Positions 1 through 12,500 of a stretch of DNA of 64,000 nt are shown in pieces. The notes under the pieces are model-generated. The model was not told the origin of the DNA. It did no database searches and was given only the letters and a program-made list of their open reading frames with translations. The translations under genes were made by a program, and so were the position numbers. How positions within the stretch are numbered: position 1 is the stretch's first letter; the number at the start of each line of letters is the position of its first letter. Origin of the DNA: Agelaius tricolor (Eukaryota > Chordata > Aves > Passeriformes > Icteridae); assembly GCA_023055355.1 (NCBI GenBank), contig JALJCS010000010.1:25125001-25189000 (forward strand). The letters run 5' to 3'.

Positions 1-3000
1 TTTAGCATCAGCTACATGATCAATAGGTCACCCATTATGTATGGTATTTACATCTGATCTGCATTACTGCACTGCTGTGCTGGAATGGCCAACAAGGCTC
101 ATATCAGCTAGCACTTCCTTCATTAAAATCTGCCTTCATATAAAATTTACCTTGATTTATGAGTTTGCATTCAGTGCTGTACATTTGAATGTAACACTGC
201 CAAACTTTCTACAGTGTTCACCTGCTGGTTGTAGAGCAGAGATATTTCAAGATGAAAACAAACTAAAGATGGTTGCAGAAGGCTTATTATTATCTAAGAA
301 TGGAAAATAATAAACTTGTGCATAAGGCCAGCCTTCTGCTACCATCATGTCACTGTGTATTATAATTTTTTGTTACTGAAAAGTAGTCTACACACCCTCT
401 ATTTCCTTAATCCTGGATTTATTAACTCTTGCACACAGATACACACATATACAAACCTACAATTATTCTTTTGCTTTCATTAAAAAATGTTGAGGGTGGT
501 TTCCTTGGTATCTGCTGAAGAGAAACTTATTTGGGTTTAGAATCTGGAATCTCAGGTGCTTCCACTTTCTTTCACATGTACACATTTTAAATTCAGATAG
601 GCCCACATCCAAGCTCAGTCCAGCCCTCCTTATCAAGAAGGTGAATTTTAGCTTCTCCATCATTTTAATGTGAAATCTGCAGCATCACAATAAAACCACA
701 CATGCTCCTTGAAGGCATGAAAAATCTCCCTCCTAACCCTTAAAAAAAAATCTGTCAGTTATTCCTAAATATAAACTTGGCTAATAACAAGTTCCATAAG
801 TAATTACACAGCACAGAGCACACAGAGCCTTTCCTTTTACTTCATTAATGCTATATGCTTCAAGGGAACACTGAGGAGTGGCAGATCTGTAGTATGAAAT
901 GAGAAATTTTCAGCCAAGAGCTTAAGAAAGGAGGGGCAATAGAGAAGGTGAGCAGAAGGAAATACTCAACAGGAATGGAGAAAAGGAGGCTTCACTTGAC
1001 AAATAGATTTTACCCTTTCTGTAAATCTCTTTGCCTCATTCACCACTCTGAAGTGTGTGACTTTGAGTTTTTCTCAGCAAGTAGCCCCTTGCTCCTAAAC
1101 ATTTAGCTTTGGTCTGTCCAATGACTGCAGATTTATGCACTTGAACTCTTTCACTTCCTAACATTCTGTAAATAAGCCCCATCTGGTCTATCTCTCCTTG
1201 TGTCCAAGTCCCTTCTCCCCGAATGTAAGTCATACAGTCTCAGTTAGCTAATGCCTCCCTTTAAATAAACCAGACTTTTCAAACCTTGATCTAATGCCTA
1301 AGCTCTTTATGTCCCTCGAAAGAAGACTCTAACAGCTGCTCACTGTTACTATACACTAGATCAAATATTCAGAGATGGATCTATCAAAGAGGTCAACTCC
1401 CTCCTGACACCACATTAACTAATCTGCTGCTATTTTAAACTTTGCTTAGCTTTGTTATTACTTCTACTTCACTGCACCACTTGACATAGACATAGTGCAT
1501 TTCATAACCCATTTACCCAATTGATCAAGATCGTTCTGTGAACAACCTCATCCTTCTAAATTTTAACCATTCTGCCTATTTTAGCATCATCTGATAACAC
1601 GATAGCACAGTATAAATCATGAAGAAAATGTTAACACAAATCCAGCCCTCTAACTACCTGCTTTTGGCCACAAAAATAAATTTGTGTCTTTTCTTTATTG
1701 TTTGCTTTATAAGAAACAAGGGAATACTCTTGCTCATTTCTTTATTTCTGCAAGCCTTTTTAATCTGGGTCTTCCTATTGACTTTGCCATAGCAGCTCCT
1801 ATAACTGAAAGGATTACTTGGAAGTTTGATGCTGCCAAGATCAAGTCCCTGCTCTTTACCTGTCCTAATAATTTATTACTGAACCTGTATATGCAGAGTG
1901 TGTAGAATAATGCATCCCATGAAACTTTGTTAAAAGTCTCTGAAAATCCCAATATGTCTGCTGCTTCCCTCCTATCTAGATCAATATTTATTTAATTTAA
2001 AAAAGGAATCCAATTTTCTTGACATGATTTACTTTCCACAAATCTATGCTGACTTGCATTATGATGCTGGACTCTTATTAAACTGTATGCAACTGTAGCC
2101 TTAAGCTTGCTAGAAAACGTGTTTTTGAGACTGCATTTATAGGCAGCAGTATCCTCTGAGAGGCTGCAATGCCCAGCAAGGATTTCACCACACTTTTATT
2201 ACCACACTGGTCAGTTATTTTCTAGCTCAAACTGTATTCCTTTAAAACAGCAAAACAACACTGACCCTTCTCAAATTATTTGATGCAAGCTCTTATTTCT
2301 GATATGCATTCACACTGCAAATCATAGCTATGTATCAGGAACTGTACTGTGCCCAGCATTTCCCAATTCCTACTTAGAAACAGTCCTCAACACCCAGGGA
2401 GTTTAGACTGTGGCAACAGTCCCACCACTGATCTTATTGTTGGGTCTCAGTGAGAAGCCAGGCCAGACCAGCAGAGGCAGCCAATCAAAATGTCAACAGC
2501 ACGTAGCTGTACAAAGAAACAAGCAGCTGCAGGGTTTCCTTCTGGCTTGTGTTCCTGTCCCAAATCATGCTCCACACTGTTCAAGTGACCCTAGGCAGGC
2601 TGTTCCTCCTGTGAAGGAGGAACATGAAGCCCCTCCACCCTTGCCACTGCTCACTGCTCTGATCCCACGCTTCACCAGGAGGCTGATGCTCAAGTCCAGT
2701 CTCAGGGTATTGTCTGCAGCACCCTGGGTCCTATCTGCTCTGATAATGGGCCATGCTCACTTTAGCAAGCCAACATGCCAACAACACATGCCACTTCAGC
2801 ACTCATCTCCTACAGGCTTCAGCTCCCCACTCTGCTACTGTCACTGAATTCTGCACAGCTGCCTGGGGTAAGTTTCTGTCCAGTACTGATAGAGGGGGGC
2901 AAAACCCTCTCTGCTTTCTCATTCACTCCAATTTGGCAGTCACCAAAGAATTTCCAAAATCTCATCCTACCAATGCACATTTTCCCAGCTATTTGTGCAA

Positions 3001-3376
3001 TGAAGTTTCCATTTTTATTCTTCCTCCCCTCCATTTCCTCTTACCATGCACTAACAATGCACTGAACTGAGCTCTTACTGATTTTTTTAGAGGACAATTT
3101 GTATACATTCAATAGTCAGAATGGGCTGGAGTATCTTGGTATGTACTTGCCAGACTGGCATTCATCAGGACTGTGAAACAGAACAAAATCCCACTGCAGT
3201 AATGAGGCTTTTTAACCCCTTTGTGACAGCACAGCTAAATGCCCTTTCAACCCCATGTATAATGCCATCAGCTGGGCACAGAAACACAGACCTACCCAGT
3301 TCCAAACATGATATGAATACAGAATTTATTTAGGCAGTATCAAGCTGTTTGTGGTATTTCTCCTCAAGTACCCTAC
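1..3376 (-). other. SEMA5B intron downstream of exon 17 (partial)
   Basis: The final tail exon (expected to start with a TLNKNNLIPDD-like sequence and to end near a VYTTTYYP-like motif) was looked for on the minus strand and not found, so the window probably begins inside the last intron. It holds the LINE relic at about 1490-2180. The frame at 2410-2847 plus has no recognisable domain. Confidence 0.65.
1490..2180 (-). mobile_element. Degraded CR1/L3-like LINE relic with reverse-transcriptase remnant
   Basis: Read on the minus strand, positions 1866-1949 contain a FSETFNKVSWDALFYTL-like stretch, recognisable as the DFSKAFDxV.HD.L motif of non-LTR reverse transcriptases. Flanking plus-strand blocks resemble the antisense sequence of ancient amniote CR1/L3-type LINEs, such as TGACATGATTTACTTTCCAC near 2019 and CCAATTGATCAAGATC near 1516. 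Stops and indels make it non-functional. It lies in the same orientation as SEMA5B. The exact subfamily and ends are uncertain. Confidence 0.58.
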
Positions 3377-3582
3377 CTTGAACTCCATAGGGGTGTACTT
3401 CTCATTCTTGGGGGTTGTGTTGCCCTTGTAATGGAGATGGTTGGGAGTGGTTGGGTGGATAACAGTGGACTCCTGAGACTGCCTCTGGCAGCGCTGGCAA
3501 TACACGTAAATCACAAACGTTAACAGGCTGGAGCCGAAGAAACAGGAGACCCCAGTGGCAATCAGATGGATGAGACTAAAAC
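3377..3582 (-). CDS. SEMA5B: SEMA5B coding exon 17 in window: transmembrane helix and start of cytoplasmic tail
   Basis: A 206-nt exon entering in phase 1 and leaving in phase 0. It encodes GFSLIHLIATGVSCFFGSSL, then LTFVIYVYCQRCQRQSQEST, VIHPTTPNHLHYKGNTT and PKNEKYTPMEFK. The hydrophobic run from about LIHLIATG to FVIYVYC is the single transmembrane helix. The basic, cysteine-containing QRCQRQ follows on the cytoplasmic side. The tail closely matches SEMA5B rather than SEMA5A. The acceptor is tgcag and the donor is gtaggg. The remaining tail of about 50 residues should come from an exon before position 1. Reading through the donor would add 16 intron-coded residues and stop near 3326. Confidence 0.96.
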
Positions 3583-6500
3583 CTGCAAGGGAAATGACAA
3601 GAGATGCTATTTTTAAAGAACAGCCCTTTTCCCTCCCCTGACAAGACCACAGGTGCAAATCAGAGCAGTGACATCTCGGGATCAACATTAATAAGCTGTT
3701 GAAGCCAGAGTCTTACGTTCTAACATAAACTGACATAATCTCCCTGCAAATCGGTCTCCCCACTGCAGCTCTGCCTTGTGCAGTTTAACAGGTTCATGCA
3801 TTGTTTTCTCAAAGCTCCCTCCCTGTCTCTCCTCTCTCCCCTCTATTGATATTGAAACTAAACATTATGTTAAGCTGACAGCTAAAGAAATGAGCCATAC
3901 AAACAATGCACATTAATGGATTCCAAAGCATGTGCGTGTCATGGAAATAAGGGGATAAAAATGCTCAGTGTTTCTCTGAAGGGGAAGGAAGGGAGGGAAA
4001 AGCACTTTTTGTCGGCTGCCCAAAATGCCTATGGGACTGTGTGTGGGGTGGGGGAGATACACATTCCTCCCCCTTGTAATCCAAGTGTGCTCAGTATTCT
4101 TGCTTATTCATGAGATGGCATTGCCTTGGTTGGTCTGCGCTACCTCTGAGGTGTATTCGTGCGGCTAACAGTGAAATAGGGTTCCTCTGGAGAACAGGAA
4201 AGATAAAGTGGACAAAAGAAAGGGGAACAGTGCTTGAAAAACACTTCTTTGTTGGCTTTCTCAGCAAATTGCAGAGATAGGAAATCAGTTGCAGGCAGGT
4301 GTGGACTATAAAAGCCTCCTGCAGAGATCTCTCCATGTGGGATTGCAACAGCACCCTTCAAGGGCAGCACTGAGCTCTGGAAGGAGCTGTAGCTGGGCAT
4401 CCCACACACTGGCAAGCACCTAACTCACAGCTCTGACTGGAGGGGGAAGGCAAAGTCAAACAGCACTCCTCATTCCTCCCGCACCTCACTGAGTCTCACA
4501 CCTCCCAGTAAAACACACCACCACCAGATCTCTAACAAGAGAACCAACAGCAGCGACCATTAGAGCCACCAAGGTATAAAAGCAACCAGAGGCATTATGG
4601 GATGGCAAAACTTTATGACCCTGTTGTATCTTGCTACGTGCAGGGGGGACTATACAGAAAGGAATCAGCTATTTGATTCCAAATGCTTCTGCCTTTCCTC
4701 TGCCTTTGCTCTGCCATCTTTCAAACAGGAATGACAGAGGCCCTAGAGCCCGAGGGGACCCCCAGACTGCTGGCCCCAGGGCAGCTGTCCCTGGGTCAGT
4801 CACATCGCCTCAGTGGCAACTGCAGCGGTAAATTTCCCTTAACACTTAAAAAGCCAATTCATTTGGACAGACTGCTGTGTTGACTTGACTGTGTGCAGAG
4901 AAATGGGGCTGCTCAGAGAGTGGCTTTAAATGAGGCTCATTCTTAGTCTGATCACGGTGTGCAGTTTTTTGGTGCCATCTTACATTTTAAGTGATATGTT
5001 TTTCAAATAGCAGATTCTGCCCATTAGTCAATGGCTCTCGTCTAATCTCTAGTTTAAAAATATCCTTCTGATTTTAAAAAGAACAAAACCAGTAGAGTTC
5101 TACAGCAAAGTAATGCACTTCAATCATAATTACAGTAGGGACCATTCAGAATTTATTAAACTGATGAGCTAGATTTGTTTTTCAAACCACATTATAAAAT
5201 TCCATTGCAAGATTACCATTTTCTATTGTTTTGGATGATGGTCCAAAAAAATCCAGCAGAAATACTATAATTTCCTACTGAATGTCACTAGACTTTATAA
5301 AAAATAAATTTCCTTTCTAAAAACCTTTGTCTGTTTTGCATCACTCATGAGACCTAAAACATAGAATATGCAACTGTGTTCAGTAGAGCCACATGACATG
5401 CTGCCACATTCTCCTCCTGCCCAGATTTGCTTATATTGCAGTGAATGTTTCATTTCACTGCCACATTTGCAAGTCACAACATAAAGCTCTCTCCTATTTC
5501 TCTCTCACCTTTGAAACACCCATCTGATTTTTCAAATGAGTTTTGGCTGTATCTTAGGGGGGAAAAAATAATATTATTTTGTTTGCCACATGTGAGTCCC
5601 CAGGGGAAAGCTTTCTGGTTCATCACTTTGAAAATATAGATTTTCTGAGATGCATCAACAGAATTTCTATTGATTGGCTTCTTTGCCAAATATTGTAGAA
5701 CACTACATTAATAAATAATATTAGCTATGGAAAAATGTAGATAGCAACAGCAAACGCAGTGGTGGGGGAAAAAGAAGGAAATGTGGGTACAGTGCATAAC
5801 AGCAGAGTGCAAGCTATAGCAAGGGGCCTCGAATCAAAGCAGAACCATTGCACCCTCTGAGGGAGAAGTGATGCAGGAAGCCAGATGTTACATTGCAGGA
5901 GCTGAAATCTTAATTGCATTGATTGCCCTCAGTTGCAAACTGAGAAGCCACATTTCCATGCCACATGTGGCATGCCTGTTTTTGCCATGATCTCTACAGG
6001 GAGAAGAGATTTTGGCAGCCTGAAGATCATCTAGATTTCAGGAAAGCAGGGATGTGACGCTAGCAGGAATTGGCATGGCTATTAGTGTGAAACTAGCATT
6101 TTAAAACATTAAAGGAACCTGCCATTTTCTTCAGTCTGCATTTTTATCATAGGGGTTCCCAGGGCAGTGGAAAAGTGACTCTAATGGCTGGACCTTTCCA
6201 TGTTACATGTAGAAAGGAGACACAGTTTCTGTGAGAGATGAGAACTTGAATGAAAGGAAGTGCTTGGAGGTTAAGTATAAACCTCTAATCTCATCCTATA
6301 TCAGCAAAGGATCTGTTTAAGAGACTCTGTTCACTGAAATCTTTATGGGTTATTTAAAAACACCTGCCTCCAAACAGCTGGAGGCTTACAATGGTGAATG
6401 GGGAATAACCCTTTCTTCCACCTGAACCATTTACCCTGGAGGTAGAGAGACACAAGCAATTGCTCTCTAGTAATTAATGACCCTCAGTGGCCAACCCAAA

Positions 6501-9500
6501 CTTCCAAATAAACAAAAGTCTTGGACCTGACAAGTGGACATGAGATACATTCCTCCAGTCTGACTCAGACAGCAAGACTCCAGTGGAATTAAGGCTATCA
6601 GTGGGATATGAGCTGCATAGATTAATGGTTTGGTTGATACTGCACAGGGAGAAAAGAAGTCAGGTTAAGATAAAAATAAGATATATAGTTAGTGGTAACC
6701 TACCTCCACAGTTCGTGCTCTCATCGATGCTGGAGGCTGGCAGGATCACTAAACAAAGAAAAGAAGATTGGAGAAAGTTATAATTTTGCCATCCCTTTAT
6801 TTCTTCAAGTAATTAAACCCTTTGTGTTTCAGACACAAGAAGGTGCTCATGTGTTCTGCAGCAAGCTGAGAGTCTCTCTAGATTGAATTATATGCTCATG
6901 GTTTGAAACACATGCAACAAAACCTCTCCAAAGATCTTATAATTCCAGTTCCGTTACCAGATCACTCTTTAGCTTCTTCAACTTAGGGAAAAGATGTTAG
7001 CTGAAAAAACCATGAAAAAGAATACCATTGCCTAGAGATGTCAGATTTTTAAGTCAGTGCAACGTAATCAAAAAAAAAGAACATGTGGAAAGGCATTATT
7101 CAGTCTAGATCTACATCAGATATTTGCCTGAGAGATTCAATTTCCAGAAAGCACAGGGTGGAATATGCTGATGACCATCTGTCCATCAACAGTGTTGCTC
7201 TGTTAGACCCTGGATTAATCTCCCACCTTCATACCCCAATTTTCTGCATCTGCCTCACCTTAATTCTTATCTCTTTTGGGATGCTTTTTGGATACCTGAA
7301 ATCAACGACCTTCTGTTGCCCATATGCATACTGAGAACAGAAACAATTTTTATAACCCAGCCTAAGACAAACCGTACAAATTTAAAAGCTTCAATTCAGG
7401 TGAACCAACACTAGTTATTCGTTATGAATCAAGGTAATTCTGTTTAAAAGAAATGCTAAGCTGCTTAAGGGAAAGCCATTTATCCCATGCCTGCCACAAG
7501 GGAATTTATAACATTTATCTATTTCCTTGTTTTTCTAGATGCATCCAAGCCCAGTTTTTAATAGAGAAAATCTCAGCCTAGTTTGACAGTCCAGGCATGA
7601 GCTGCTCTCCCGAACTGGCCCACCCTGCCCTCCTGGATGACACAGTACATACCAGGAATTTCATTGTACAGGCACTCCTGGTACTGAGTGCTGTTTCCGA
7701 CGCACTGGGAAGAGTCCGGGCTGTGCACCTCACAGTAGCGGCTGCGGTACTGGATGCCCTCTTCATTGCACAGGCTCCACTCTGACCACTCTGACCAGCC
7801 ACCTGAAATCCAGGGGCAGGAAAACACACACACAGCATCACCAAGAAGGAAGAGGATGCTTTGTAGATAGCAGACTTCTCCCCTGCTGAAGGATCCCAGA
7901 TCCTGGCCTGGGCCTCTCTCACACATCTTTTCCATGGGCCCTTAGTGGATTTAATATTCTCAGTGCAAGCATCGCACCCTACTTGTCAGGTTGTAGTTCT
8001 CCTAATGTGGACTAAACTAACCCTTGGTGGAGCACTGCACAGAACAAAGTTGTCTCAAAAGCTCCTATATCAGCTCTCTGGTCAAAGACATACAAGGAGC
8101 GGGGTGGGGCAACATTGCACCAAGACCTCCAAGCTTTGATATGGCCTCCCAAAGATACCTCAAGCAGCCAGCACAAATTAGAGCACTCACAGAGTTTTGC
8201 TGAGGTTCCTAAGGACAGGAGTCAGCCTGCACTGGATCAGAAATACACAATGGTAGTTCAAAACCAGCACAAGTCTAAACCCTATCCTCTGAGTTGTAGC
8301 ACATGCTGATCTGTTGTCTGTGAAACAAAAAGGAAGGACTGTCCTTCAGCAATTGTACAGATTGCTGCCTCATGACTCCTTTTGTTTGTCAGGTCAACTT
8401 CCACGTTGAAGAACCAAGCTCCTGCTTTTTCCATTACTTGAAAGGCATCAACCATTAGCAAAATTTTGCTTGACCGGCACCAGAATAGAGCACCAGCTAG
8501 AGCAAGGGCCAGTGAGCACGCGAAGAGGAAGGGGTTTCACTGTAGTTGATACTGGGATGTCTCCTTATCCTCTGGCTCAAGAGACATCAAATAAATGACC
8601 AAAAAACTTGTAACTGGTGGTGTTTCTGATCTGTTTTTTAAACATTTTGCAGCTGTGCCTTGCTCCCATCAGCCTGGAAGCCAGCTGGAGCAGGGATGAG
8701 GAGCAGCTACCTTGGCAGGGGTGCGTGTTGCAGAGGGCCTCCTCGGTGTGCAGCCCAATGCAGATGTCCTCCCCGCTGGACGGAGCTGGGTTGGTGCAGG
8801 TCCGCGTGCGCTGGTAGTGCCCACCCCCACAGGTGGCTGAGCAGTGAGACCAGGGAGTCCAGCAAGACCACGAGCCTTTCACTGGAGGATATTGAAAAGC
8901 ACAGAAAGGCAGAGGCCATTGGTTACTCCTCTCACTGTGACAAAGCTGGAGATCCCCAGTGTCTCACCTTGCGCATCCACCCTGCCCACACTAGCTAGCA
9001 GTTTCCTGCACCCCAGGACATTTGGGCCTGACAACAAGAACTTCACATGAAGAGAAAGTACAAATCCACTTCACTCTGTGGATGCAGAATGAAATCTATG
9101 CAGAAGAAGACTCTGCATCATAAAGTGCCAAAACCAGAAACTATTCTTTGTTGTAGTCATTAATATTCACTGAAACGTTCTACTCCAGTCTCTTCCTTTC
9201 CTTTTTATAAAACAGCATTCCTGCTACTACTACTATTATTATTATTATTACTATTATTATTATTATTACCATTACTACAACAACGACTACTATATTGTCT
9301 CCTGAAACTTCATAGCAACAGCAGATTTACTTGGGAAAAAAGTGCTGTAGCACCGAAGTTGAGCTTATATGGCACCTTTCTGTGGGAGGCCCAAGTCCTC
9401 TAGTTCCAACCTTCAGGAAACAGCAACTCAGAGGCTTTATTTATTGACCCTGCTCATTGCAAGGGCACTGAACTAGGTGACCTTTAAAAGGTCCCTTCCA

Positions 9501-12500
9501 ACCCAAACCACTCTATGATCTAAGCATAACCCCATAAGAGTTTAATAATAAAACTAGGGAGGGACTTAAGATCCCTGAATCCCCTGCCCCCCACCCACTA
9601 AACTGCCTGGTTTGCAGGTCCACATGCCATTAATTCAGAAGATAATAACCTGATGACTTAGAGCAAAATAAACCCAGGATTTGTGTATACACATTGAGTG
9701 AGGCAGGGAAGGAGGGAGACACGGAGAAATAGTAATCATGCACTCAGAACAGATTGTAAAACATCAGAGTGTCTGAGGGGAGAAAACAGCACAGAAAAGG
9801 GGCACAGACATTAGTGAAAAAGCCACTGAGAGCTTCCAAAATAGTACTAATAGCTGCCTTTATAGTGCTAGAGTTATTTCCTTTTTATAGGCCATAGAGT
9901 GCAATATTTGGCACTCCTGTTATACTCTTGCTGCACATTCTGATCATATCTGCATTTGAATTTTATCTTTGTATTGAATTTTAGAATCATAATAATACGA
10001 CTATAATAGAGCATTTTCAAGTGTAGGCCTCAAACTATATTGCCAGAGGTAGATAATTGCTGGAACTGCAAAGAGGCAAGGTAATTTGTGTAAGATCACT
10101 TAAATTTACTTTAGACAGTTATTACAGAGCAAGGAGAAGGATAAGTGAGAGAGAATACAGTTGTCAATGGTCTATTACTACTATTCTGGACCAGGAGTGC
10201 AACATAAACATGAGGACAAACTCGAAAACCAGGAAACCAGGCAAGAATACTCCCTGCTGGCTGTGCAGGAAATGGTAACTGATGTCAAGAGTAGATGCCC
10301 ATCGCAAGAACAATACGTAAGCAGGAGAGGGGGAAGAAATAAGTGTTCACAAGAAGAACCACCACATCAAGCATCTCTATACAGTATTAAGCCACATTTA
10401 TTAAGTCTGCCTTCTCATCATGGAGCAGATGCACCATGATGCCCTCCACTGGATGGAGCATCAAACCTTCCTGAAGCAAAGGATTGCTACAAGCCACCAT
10501 ACCACTTCCTCTAGAGGATGTGGCTGTGTTACCCTCTGAGCCAAGGTGAAACCTAAGTCAGCACTAAAGATAACATATGTGGGTCATTACAATAACTTTA
10601 AAAAACATAAGGAAAAGTCCCCCAAATTAAAAATAAAAGAAAAAAAGAAGGCAGCTTAGAAATACTGATTTTGTGGTTGTTGTTGCTCTACCACTAAGAT
10701 TTAGGAAAACACCTCTGAATTTCATGCAGGAAGATGATCATGGTTACCTGGGCAGGGGTGAGGATTGCAGTCTTGGTACTCCATCGCTGACCCCACACAG
10801 GGCAAGCCACCATTTTTAGGTTCAGGGTTTGTGCATGTTCTCTTCCTGATTCTAAAGCCCAGCTCACAATCCCTGGAGCAGGAAGACCAGGCCCCCCAAA
10901 AGGACCAGCCCCCATTGATAATCCGTGCAGAGGTCTTACCAGTCTTGAGGAGGTCATCAACAAGAGCTTCAAGGAAAACAAACAAGATACCATAGGATCA
11001 CAAATTAATCATTTGTTGAGCTTTTAAAAAGGGGCTCAGCTCATTAATAAAATCAGGATCTATGTGCCATGCAGAATAGTTTCTGTTGAAAGCCCTTGGC
11101 AAGAGGGTTTTTTTTCCCCAGAGCTACAGCTAAACTAGACAGAAAAAGAAATTCGTACGCATACAAGCTGAGTCTGCTGGTAACCTTGATAAATCACCTC
11201 CCTGGGCAGCAAATTGTGGCAGTCCAGGCTGTGCCCTCAAGATGCTGCCTTGCATCACAGCAGTCCTGCAGGGAACAACCTGAGTGACAGTGTGCAAGGG
11301 GAGAAAGAAAAGACACGCTGTCCTGAGAACAGCTCTTCTCTTCTTTACACCCTCATTACTCGCCTGTTATCTTTGGGGCAGCCTAGCAGGAGCAAGAACA
11401 AATCTATACAATGCCATAAGCACAGAGCTCATGTCTGTATATCCGTGTCACGGGGCACTCCCCATCCCTGCCACTCTGCAGTGACACCAGTCATACATGT
11501 CGACACAACTGCAGCCACAGTCAGGGGCTTGTTGTTCCAAGAGCATCCCCCTTCCACCACCCCACCCAGGCCTGCCCCTCGGTCCCTGTGAGCTGGCAGG
11601 ACGTACAGTCAGTGTCACACACTGCGGAGCCATCGTTGGGGCAGAAGCGACTCTCGGTTTTCTTCCTCCCGAACTGCAGCTCGTGGGGGTCGGACAGCTG
11701 GGCCCGGCACGTGTAGCGGAAGCGCTGCTCCTGGCGGGCCCCGTTCTGGGTGATGTTGACAGGCATCCACGGGGTCCAGGGGGTGTTCCTGCGCACCTCT
11801 GGGCAGCTCTCCGGGTTGCAGGTCTTGTATTCCTGCCAAGAAGGAAAATCACTCCTTCCTTACTTATTAAACAGCAGCAGCCTAACTGGCAGAGGCTTAT
11901 TTACACTTCAGAAAATAACAGGGGTACTCTCTGGATCTCAAACAATCCCCATCCACCTTATCTGACCTCACAGGAACAAAATGTGGTGATTATGGAGGCA
12001 GTGTGCTACATAGGTGGACCTCAAGGGTAAACTGTGCTTGCTATTTTTATGTCTCCCTCAGGTTTGTGTTTCTTTGCTGACTCAAAGTCCTGTGGGGCTT
12101 CAACAGCCTGGTTCATTATCGGCAGGAGAATAATTCAGGCAAGAGATAATAATAACAGCAAACAAGCTTTCTGCTCTGACCCTGAGATGCTCTTCTCAGG
12201 TCAGCCTAGAGAAGCCTCAAGAGGACAAAATGTCAGTAAGGTCTATTCCTTGAAAGTTTATAATTTTATTTTTAATAGTAGGGTTTAGAGTAGATATTTT
12301 ACAGCTATTTTTGTTTGGTTGGCTTTTCAAACTCTCTAGTGAAGGTTGTGAACCATTTTCCATCCTTGGTCTACAGCAGCCATTGAGCACAGACAGCATT
12401 CTGGCTGGCTGGGAATGGGGAGATTCGAGGGTTTTACAATTCTCATCACTAATGGGAAGAATTCCAGCGAGAAACATTTGTGTTCTTGATTTAAATTAAC

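Larger units (their letters stand above)
8882..10747 (-). other. SEMA5B intron 13-14 (1.9 kb)
   Basis: Contains a TTA/ATT-type microsatellite at 9223-9293 and a truncated CR1 LINE at about 9446-9521, both annotated separately. The rest is AT-rich intron. Confidence 0.85.

Noticed and set aside
2410..2847. A 145-codon ORF on the plus strand
   Set aside because: Low-complexity proline/leucine/serine composition without a recognisable domain. Judged a chance ORF in GC-richer intronic sequence.
11448..12030. Overlapping ORFs on both strands around exon 12 (134 and 177 codons)
   Set aside because: They are other-frame shadows of the GC-rich SEMA5B exon 12. Only the frame with WTPWMPVNIT fits the protein.
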